NCBI RefSeq assembly: GCF_900239935.1
Contig: NZ_LT965928.1
Span: forward strand, 866,197-930,196
Length of the DNA stretch: 64,000 nt
Source: Pseudoalteromonas carrageenovora IAM 12662
Lineage (GTDB): Bacteria; Pseudomonadota; Gammaproteobacteria; Enterobacterales; Alteromonadaceae
Reading direction: 5' to 3'
This document shows, one piece after another, positions 58,109 through 64,000 of the stretch. The notes under the pieces were generated by a model. That model did no database searches. It was not told where the DNA came from and was given only the letters and a program-made list of their open reading frames with translations. The position numbers were made by a program, and so were the translations under genes. Position 1 is the first letter of the stretch; every line of letters starts with the position of its first letter.

Positions 58109-58214
58109 TTTTTGTGGCTTAGTTTTAGCTACTTAGTTTTTATAAAAATTATTGAATTTTTTGTATGCGCTAAGGTCTATCTGCATGCAAATATATCTAC
58201 ATAGTGAAATAGTC

Positions 58215-58700
58215 ATGCCTAATATGCCATCAATTAAACGTTGTACTCGAGATCAGCTTTCACCAGAACAAGATTTAGGGCGTTTAGTGTCTTTTTTACG
58301 TTCAAGACTTGCAACTCATGTTGATGCAAAACTACTCCCTATGGATTTAACCTCAGCGCAGTATATTGTCGTGGTATTACTTGCAAGAGAGTCTGTAAAT
58401 ACACTGGCCGGGCTTTGTGAATATATGGTTTATGATCGTGGTGCTATGAGCCGGTTGTTAAACCGCCTTGAAGAAAAAGGCCTGGTTAATAAAACACAAT
58501 GTGAATTTGATAAGCGTTCAACTATTTTATGTTTGAGCGACAAGGGTAAAGCGCTTTGCCCTGAAATTATGCCCTTAGTTAACGAAGTGTATACACAAGC
58601 ATTAAATGGTTTTTCTGAGCCTGAAAAAAATCAAATAATTGATTTATTATTTAAAGCCATAAACAACCTAGACACACTGCCAAATGCGCCTCAAAAATAG
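58215..58700 (+). CDS. MarR family transcriptional regulator
   Basis: A 161-residue winged-helix regulator. The MarR fold spans residues about 20-150, with LTSAQYIVVVLLARESVNTLA in helices 2-3, a recognition helix region YDRGAMSRLLNRLEEKGLVN (about 73-92) and a wing with FDKRSTILCLSDKGKAL. Several in-frame starts exist; I use ATG 58215 (MPNMPSIKRCTRDQ), which gives a typical length, but ATG 58185 cannot be excluded. No ligand is known. It precedes a kinase-fold gene by about 130 bp. Confidence 0.85.
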   Translation: MPNMPSIKRCTRDQLSPEQDLGRLVSFLRSRLATHVDAKLLPMDLTSAQYIVVVLLARESVNTLAGLCEYMVYDRGAMSRLLNRLEEKGLVNKTQCEFDKRSTILCLSDKGKALCPEIMPLVNEVYTQALNGFSEPEKNQIIDLLFKAINNLDTLPNAPQK

Positions 58701-58833
58701 ATTATCAATAAAATAGCGATACTGTTTCAACAAAAAGTTAGCCTGCTAATTACCTGATCTGATTGTGTAGAAATCTCAATCTTGATAATATAGTTGCCTA
58801 GGCAATTAAAGTTATCATCTTGTTAGGTTTGTT

Positions 58834-59583
58834 ATGATTGAAAATAATTTGTTAGCACAATTACAGCAGAAATTTCCTGAGCATTCATTTGTGCAACATC
58901 ACTTAAGTGTTGTTCATAAGGGGCGTTTTGCTAATGCGATTGTATATAGATATAAAGATGACAAATTTGATTTAATAGTAAAAGACTTTAGTCAAAGCCC
59001 GTGGTTAATTCGTAAAACATTTGCTCGATTATCTGTTAATCAAGAATATAAAGGTTTAAGCAGATTGGCGCAGTTAGATGCAGTGGTTAATCGTTATAGT
59101 CGTTTATCGCCAATAGCAGTGGCATATGACTACATAAAAGGTACACCGCTTAGAAGCCTAATACATGAAGGTAAAACACTGCCAGTTAACTTTTTTAAAG
59201 ACCTTGAACACCAAGTTGCAAAAATGCACCGCCAAGGCATTGTGCATTTAGATTTGCGAAATATGGGAAACATTTTGTGCGGCAGTGATGGCAAGCCTTA
59301 CATCATTGATTTTCAGTCAACAATGAGTTTTTCGCGCTTTCCGCGCTGGCTACAACGCTTTATGCGTGGCTCTGATATGTCGGGTGTGTATAAAGCATGG
59401 AATAAACTCAGTGATGAGCCATTACCAGATGCCAAGCAAAATTACTTAACGCGTTTTAATCATGTGCGTAAACGCTGGATATTCAAAGGCTACCCAATTC
59501 AGCGGGGTTATGCTTGGGGTGCAGCACTCATTACTCAATTTGTAGATTCTGATTTAGTACGCAATATTACCGACAGACTTTAA
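58834..59583 (+). CDS. Kinase-fold protein (RIO/Bud32-like)
   Basis: A 249-residue protein with the small protein-kinase-like fold. The ATP-binding lysine is probably in LIVKDFSQS (about residue 50). The catalytic loop is VHLDLRNMGNIL with Asp140; the metal-binding Asp is in YIIDFQSTMSF near 158. The loop is one residue longer than the usual HxDxxxxN (Asn146 is six past Asp140, not five). It resembles lipopolysaccharide or small-molecule kinases more than true Ser/Thr kinases. The substrate is unknown. The start is supported by AGG eight bases upstream. Confidence 0.8.
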   Translation: MIENNLLAQLQQKFPEHSFVQHHLSVVHKGRFANAIVYRYKDDKFDLIVKDFSQSPWLIRKTFARLSVNQEYKGLSRLAQLDAVVNRYSRLSPIAVAYDYIKGTPLRSLIHEGKTLPVNFFKDLEHQVAKMHRQGIVHLDLRNMGNILCGSDGKPYIIDFQSTMSFSRFPRWLQRFMRGSDMSGVYKAWNKLSDEPLPDAKQNYLTRFNHVRKRWIFKGYPIQRGYAWGAALITQFVDSDLVRNITDRL

Positions 59584-59896
59584 GTTAAAGCACAAACTGT
59601 AATTTAAAAACAGCGATTTCATTGTGTGATTTTGCCCATGTTAGCTCGCTAATATGGGCTTTTTTTGCTTAAACCAATCTATTTAGCTTACTCAGTTTAA
59701 AAAATATAAGTGTAAAAATAATCCCTTTGACTGTTTTTCTAATATTTGAAAATAAACATTAGTACAACGTTTAGTTTGCCCATACAATGCGCAAAAATAG
59801 CCTGTGCATGTTTAATAAGTTCACGTTTTCTCTGCAATTTTTTATTGTTCAAGTAAACTATAAGCAATGTGCATTTTTAAATTTTAAGGTTTTAAG
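59584..59896. other. Spacer between the kinase-fold gene and mgtE
   Basis: A 313-bp AT-rich spacer. A terminator hairpin occupies its left part (59634-59667). The right part should carry the mgtE promoter. I see no Mg-sensing riboswitch that I can recognise by eye. Confidence 0.45.
59634..59667 (+). terminator. Terminator of the kinase-fold gene
   Basis: Stem GCCCAT (59634-59639) with ATGGGC (59654-59659), extended by TTAGC/GCTAA, then seven T. Confidence 0.88.
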
Positions 59897-61249
59897 ATGA
59901 TTGAGTATCCGGTAGACCAGCTCCCACAACTCATAAACGACTTGATGCAATGTGAAACAACAGAGCGAAAAAATAAACTCTTAGCAGATGCACAGTTAAC
60001 GCTCTCAACAGAGCACTTATCATTACTGTTTGAAGCGATACCTAAAGAGCAGCGTCTTGAAATATGGCAGTTATTAGATGAAGACACGCAACACGAAATT
60101 TTTGTTAATTTAAGTGACGATAGCTGTTTATGGCTATTGCAAACACTCGATGACACCGATGCGTTTAAGTTACTCGACGAAGTTAACGTAGAGGAACTGC
60201 TAGAGCTTGAAGAAGTTATCCCAGAGCGTTTTGTTGAGTATGCAAAAAAGCAACTCGATGAAGCACAAACAAAGCAATACGACTTAGCGCAGCAATATCC
60301 GCCAGAGCAATTGGGTCACTGGCTAGGTTTTGACTTTTTAAAAGTGTCGGAAAAACTAACCGCCGGTGGTGCTAAAAAGTTATTACATAAAGGCTTACCT
60401 CAATACAGTGAAGTTATTTATTTAGTTAGCCGTAAAGGGAGCTTAATAGGTGAGGTGGCTGTAAACGATTTAATTAAAGCCAATGATGGCGATAATTTAA
60501 TGACGCTTGCCAATCATGACTTTTCATCATTGCATGCTGATGATGATTTATATGAAGCTGCTGAAGTGGTTATTCACTCAGAGCAAATGGCAATGCCGGT
60601 AGTTAACGCAGATAATAAACTATTAGGGCGTTTGACGATTGCCTCAGCATACGAGTTACGCCAAGAAATAACCGACGAAGCAGCTGCTAAAGCCGGTGGT
60701 TTACGTGAAGACGAAGACCTATTTGCAAGTGTTCGCAAAAGTGCTAAAAACCGCGGTATTTGGTTAGGTATAAATTTAGCGACTGCTTTTTTAGCATCGT
60801 GGTTTATCGGTTTATTTGGCGCAACGATAGAGCAAGTAGTTGCACTTGCGGTATTAATGCCTGTAGTTGCCTCTATGGGGGGAATTGCAGGTAGCCAAAC
60901 CCTTACCGTTATTGTACGTGGTTTAGCGCTTGGGCAGGTTACTGACTCTAACCGTAATGCTTTACTTAAAAAAGAGCTACGAGTAGGTGCTGTAAATGGG
61001 TTGGTTTGGGCATTTGTGATAGGTGCGCTTACTTACCTGTGGTTTAACGACATAATGCTGAGCATAACTATTACGGTGGCTATTTTATTAAACTTAGTTG
61101 CTGCGTCATTAGCGGGTGTAGTTATACCGTCGATTTTAGACAAAATGAAAATAGATCCTGCGTTATCGGGTTCGGTAATTTTAACCACCGTCACTGATAT
61201 TGTTGGATTTGTAACCTTTTTAGGCTTAGGCAGCTTGTTGCTTTTATGA
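59897..61249 (+). CDS. mgtE: Magnesium transporter MgtE
   Basis: MgtE is an inner-membrane Mg2+ channel gated by Mg2+ binding to its cytoplasmic domain. The 450 residues show an N domain (about 5-125), two CBS domains (about 140-255) and five C-terminal helices (about 285-450) with GIAGSQTLTVIVRGLALGQV near 330 and VTDIVGFVTFLGLG near the end. It is 22 bp upstream of a CNNM-type gene and co-directional with it, so both may be one operon for Mg/Co handling. Confidence 0.95.
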   Translation: MIEYPVDQLPQLINDLMQCETTERKNKLLADAQLTLSTEHLSLLFEAIPKEQRLEIWQLLDEDTQHEIFVNLSDDSCLWLLQTLDDTDAFKLLDEVNVEELLELEEVIPERFVEYAKKQLDEAQTKQYDLAQQYPPEQLGHWLGFDFLKVSEKLTAGGAKKLLHKGLPQYSEVIYLVSRKGSLIGEVAVNDLIKANDGDNLMTLANHDFSSLHADDDLYEAAEVVIHSEQMAMPVVNADNKLLGRLTIASAYELRQEITDEAAAKAGGLREDEDLFASVRKSAKNRGIWLGINLATAFLASWFIGLFGATIEQVVALAVLMPVVASMGGIAGSQTLTVIVRGLALGQVTDSNRNALLKKELRVGAVNGLVWAFVIGALTYLWFNDIMLSITITVAILLNLVAASLAGVVIPSILDKMKIDPALSGSVILTTVTDIVGFVTFLGLGSLLLL

Positions 61250-61271
61250 GCTTTTTGATCAGGAAAATATA

Positions 61272-62327
61272 ATGACTTTTGATGTCATGATTTGGTGTGC
61301 TATTGCGCTGTGTATTTCACAATCAGCAATATTTTCGGGCCTAAACTTAGCGTTTTTTTCACTAAGTAGATTACAGCTCGAGATGGAAAGTGCAAAAGGC
61401 AATGAAGCAGCAATTAAAGTGATGGCGCTTCGTAACGACTCTAACTTTTTACTATCGACTATTTTATGGGGCAATGTAGGTATAAACGTATTACTTACAT
61501 TGCTTTCTGATTCGGTACTTATGGGCGCAAGTTCGTTTTTATTTTCTACAATTGCTATTACTATTATTGGTGAAATAACACCACAAGCCTATTTTTCGCG
61601 TAATGCGCTTAAAATGGCAAGCTTGCTTTCGCCGCTTATTAAGTTTTATCAAATACTGTTTTATATTGTAGCTAAACCTACTGCGCTGGTTCTTGATGCA
61701 TGGCTAGGTAAAGAAGGTATTACCTACTTTGCTGAGAGTGAATTAAGAGGCATTATTCGCAAACATATAGAAGCAGAAGAGGCTGATGTTCAACATGTAG
61801 AAGGTATTGGCGCACTTAACTTTTTTAGCCTTGATGAAATAAGTGTCACAAAGGAAGGGGAAGTTATAGACCCTGATTCAATTATTGCACTGCCAACTAA
61901 ATTAGATTTACCAATATTCCCTGAGCTTACTTTAAGCGCCGATAACGACTTTTTACGTAAGTTACATAAATCAGGCTATAACTGGGTAATTATAACCAAT
62001 GAGGAGGGTTGGCCTTTACTTGTTGTTGATGCTGATGGCTTCTTACGTTCAGCGCTTTTTGAGCCTGACACGTTTGACCCATATCACTATTGCCACAGGC
62101 CTATTATAGTGGCTGACGAAACAATGCGTTTAAGCGACGTTATTTTAAAAATACGCGCAAGTCATTCTTTAGATAAGTCGTTTGATGGAGCAATTGACCA
62201 CGACGTAGTATTGGTGTGGGGCGATGAGAAACGCATTATTACTGGTGCTGATATATTTGGGCGGTTACTCAAAGGTATGAGCGCCCCAAAACTTGAACTT
62301 CATGAAAATACAGAAAAGCCGCTATAA
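61272..62327 (+). CDS. CNNM/DUF21 transmembrane protein
   Basis: A 351-residue protein with an N-terminal DUF21 (CNNM) membrane domain (about 1-160) marked by the early FSGLNLAFFSLSRLQLE, GNVGINVLLTLLSDS and IIGEITPQAYFSR motifs. A cytoplasmic region with CBS-like folds follows (about 180-330). Family members (CorB/CorC/YfjD, CNNM) export or sense Mg2+. It follows mgtE by 22 bp and shares a transcript. Its last codons form the left arm of its own terminator (62314-62339). Confidence 0.9.
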   Translation: MTFDVMIWCAIALCISQSAIFSGLNLAFFSLSRLQLEMESAKGNEAAIKVMALRNDSNFLLSTILWGNVGINVLLTLLSDSVLMGASSFLFSTIAITIIGEITPQAYFSRNALKMASLLSPLIKFYQILFYIVAKPTALVLDAWLGKEGITYFAESELRGIIRKHIEAEEADVQHVEGIGALNFFSLDEISVTKEGEVIDPDSIIALPTKLDLPIFPELTLSADNDFLRKLHKSGYNWVIITNEEGWPLLVVDADGFLRSALFEPDTFDPYHYCHRPIIVADETMRLSDVILKIRASHSLDKSFDGAIDHDVVLVWGDEKRIITGADIFGRLLKGMSAPKLELHENTEKPL

Positions 62328-62339
62328 AGCGGCTTTTTT
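62314..62339 (+). terminator. Terminator overlapping the end of the CNNM gene
   Basis: AAAAGCCGC-TATAAA-GCGGCTTTTTT. The left arm is coding sequence and the TAA stop (62325-62327) lies in the loop, so the hairpin overlaps the gene's 3' end. Confidence 0.9.
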
Positions 62340-62356
62340 ATTGTGCAGAGTAGGGC

Positions 62357-62962
62357 TTATGCCCAGCCTTCGTAACGTTTACGACGCGATAACACAATTG
62401 TTAGTATAATACCTAAAAACAGACCTAAAAACGCAATTGCACCACCGTAAGTGAGTAGTTGGCGTTTTTCTTTAGAGCTTGCAGCTTGCTTTTGAACACG
62501 CTCTTGTTCAAGAGTCGTTTTAAGCTTAGTAATTTGTGCAGATAACTGCTGGTTTTGATCTGTCAGTGTTTGAGTTTGTTCTTGCAACTGTGGAAGCTCT
62601 ATTTGTGCTTGGCGTAGCTTTTCTTGCATGGTACTCATTTCACTGCTTAGCGTTTTGTATTGCTGATGTAAGCCTGCGGTTTGTGAAATAAACTTAGCTT
62701 CTACCCAGCCTTCACGATCTTTATCGTCTTTTACTTTAATAAAGCCGTTTTCTTCGCTTGATAATAAAGTTAACTGTGTACCTGCATCTACAGAACCCAA
62801 TAACCGATAATTTTTACCTGCACCCGAGCGCATAAATGTATATAAATTGTCGATAATATAAGCGGTGTTTGCATTTGTTGAATTTGCTGGTTGAGCTTCT
62901 TCTGCATGGCTCATAAATGTGGTGGCTGTTAAAAGTAGCCCAAATAAACAGTGTTTTAGCAT
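62357..62962 (-). CDS. SH3-domain membrane protein, YgiM-like
   Basis: A 201-residue envelope protein. A signal peptide (about 1-20, ending HAEEA) leads to a bacterial SH3 domain (about 30-95) with FMRSGAGKNYRLLG and GWVEAKFIS. A long coiled coil (about 95-160, LPQLQEQTQTLTDQNQQLSA) and a C-terminal membrane helix (GGAIAFLGLFLGIILTIVL) ending in RRKRYEGWA follow. This layout matches the TIGR04211/YgiM family. It is divergent from the CYTH protein gene, as ygiM and ygiF are in E. coli. The role is unknown. Confidence 0.9.
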   Translation of the reverse strand: MLKHCLFGLLLTATTFMSHAEEAQPANSTNANTAYIIDNLYTFMRSGAGKNYRLLGSVDAGTQLTLLSSEENGFIKVKDDKDREGWVEAKFISQTAGLHQQYKTLSSEMSTMQEKLRQAQIELPQLQEQTQTLTDQNQQLSAQITKLKTTLEQERVQKQAASSKEKRQLLTYGGAIAFLGLFLGIILTIVLSRRKRYEGWA

Positions 62963-63176
62963 TTATCTACCTTGTTGGTCTTACCGAGTCCGTTATTGTC
63001 GTGATTTTTATTTCACATAAGTAGTCAGATAGTATGGATTTAATAGCGCAATAGCAAGGTTGATATTGTAACCCAGCTAAGGCTCAGGTCTTAAAATAAG
63101 GCTAAAAAATTTGCATTGTTAAGGCGCTTTGTTTATTTTGGGCACTTATTTATTTTAAAGGTAATCCGCAGACCGA

Positions 63177-64000
63177 ATGGATACTGAGATAGAACTGAAG
63201 TTTTTGGTATCAGATGCCGTAATTCCACTGATCCCCTCGTTAATTACTCAATTTGCAAAAACGGTTAATAATAAACCGTCACGCAGCTTACAAAACGCAT
63301 ACTACGATACACCAAGCCGTGAGTTAAGAGCGCTTGATATTGGCTTTAGAACCCGGTGTGCCGACAGCCAATGTGAGCAAACTATAAAGCTTGCAGGTGA
63401 AGTAGTCGGTGGTTTGCATCAGCGACCTGAGTATAATTTACCTATTGATTCTAACCGTCCTAATTTAATGGCGTTTGATGCCTCTATTTGGCCGCACGGT
63501 ATGCAAGTAAGTGCTATTTCTAAAAACTTGTATCCAATATTTAGTACTAACTTTATCCGCCGCACCTGGTTAATAGAAACCGAAAGTGGCGCTAAAATTG
63601 AAGTGGTACTTGATAAAGGCGAAATTGCAGCAGCAGGTAAAATTGAAATTATCAGCGAGCTTGAAATTGAATTGGTTGAAGGTAGCCGCAGTGAGCTATT
63701 TGCTTTAGCCGATAAGCTTGTTAGTCAAAACTGTATTCGCTTAGGTTTGTATTCTAAAGCGGCACGTGGTTATCGCCTTGCGGACGAAAATCCATTAATG
63801 CCAAGCAAATCTATTGGTTTTGTAAAATTACCAAATTCTGCGAGCCAAGAGAAAGCACTTATAGAAGCCATGAATTTTGGTATTCGTTTTGTGCAAAAAC
63901 ATGAGCAGTGTTATTTCGATAAGCCAAGTTTAAAAACGCTCAAGCGTGTTACCGATGGCATTAGCTTAATTCGTCATACATTTTGGCTTTACGACGATAT
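63177..64000 (+). CDS. CYTH-domain inorganic triphosphatase, YgiF-like (partial)
   Basis: The first 274 codons of a gene that runs off the right edge. The N-terminal CYTH domain carries the signature EIELKF (residues 4-9, the ExExK motif that binds metal and triphosphate), then FRTRCADSQCEQTIKLAG and the second half with EIISELEIELVEG, a pattern for triphosphate tunnel enzymes. E. coli YgiF hydrolyses inorganic triphosphate. A CHAD domain, usual in this family, begins after about residue 215, where KALIEAMNFGIRFVQKHEQC starts. It is divergent from ygiM. Confidence 0.9.
   Translation, partial: MDTEIELKFLVSDAVIPLIPSLITQFAKTVNNKPSRSLQNAYYDTPSRELRALDIGFRTRCADSQCEQTIKLAGEVVGGLHQRPEYNLPIDSNRPNLMAFDASIWPHGMQVSAISKNLYPIFSTNFIRRTWLIETESGAKIEVVLDKGEIAAAGKIEIISELEIELVEGSRSELFALADKLVSQNCIRLGLYSKAARGYRLADENPLMPSKSIGFVKLPNSASQEKALIEAMNFGIRFVQKHEQCYFDKPSLKTLKRVTDGISLIRHTFWLYDD

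Noticed and set aside
1..64000. CRISPR array, prophage, transposase or defence island
   Set aside because: No regularly spaced repeats, integrase, transposase, capsid-like genes or known defence genes were seen.

Overview
The window is an ordinary chromosomal stretch of a marine gammaproteobacterium of the order Alteromonadales, most likely Pseudoalteromonas. The inference rests on low-to-moderate GC, AT-rich spacers, and recognisable gammaproteobacterial neighbourhoods: PilZ/radA, serA-rpiA-fau, ftsB-ispD-ispF-truD-surE-pcm-yqaA-nlpD-rpoS with mutS-pncC-recA behind it, and ygiM/ygiF. No rRNA, tRNA, insertion sequence, prophage or CRISPR array was seen. The species call comes from overall resemblance, not from a search.

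Layout. 1-10 kb: the 3' part of a PilZ-type gene (minus strand), radA, a secreted protein of unknown function, then a minus-strand block serA, rpiA, fau, a coiled-coil membrane protein and metK, divergent from tkt. 10-17 kb: ppnP, a ribosome hibernation factor, an NRAMP-like carrier with altered metal ligands, two GNAT acetyltransferases, a MoxR ATPase/VWA pair, DUF1653 and DUF2947 proteins and an unknown gene. 17-23.4 kb: the division/isoprenoid/stress cluster from ftsB to rpoS, with most genes overlapping. 23.5-27.8 kb: mutS (minus) back to back with pncC, then recA with a textbook LexA-controlled promoter. 28-32 kb: a TonB-dependent siderophore receptor with a candidate Fur site, and a DcaP-type porin. 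32.4-37.8 kb: acetyl-CoA synthetase followed by a CrbR-like response regulator, an AbgT transporter and purU. 38-43.7 kb: a large membrane protein of unknown function, topoisomerase IB, and a periplasmic peptidoglycan pair (L,D-transpeptidase plus M15/MepK-like endopeptidase) behind a good sigma-54 promoter. 43.8-55.8 kb: a complete pelABCDEFG exopolysaccharide operon on the minus strand, with a small unknown gene after pelG. 56.4-64 kb: a chemoreceptor, a MarR regulator, a kinase-fold protein, mgtE plus a CNNM-type protein, ygiM, and the start of ygiF, which runs off the end.

How the parts fit. The pel operon encodes a c-di-GMP-gated (PelD) polysaccharide export machine for biofilm formation. 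The 41 kb pair remodels peptidoglycan crosslinks. The recA, metK and TonB-receptor regions each carry a recognisable operator (LexA, MetJ, Fur). The acs/CrbR-like/DcaP group suggests acetate or organic-acid scavenging. The least explained items are the 628-residue membrane protein, the NRAMP-like carrier lacking the usual metal-binding residues, the sigma-54 control of the peptidoglycan pair, the Ca-binding-like insertion in the MepK-like enzyme, the small gene after pelG, and several intergenic hairpins. I did not find a clearly new multi-gene defence or mobile system.
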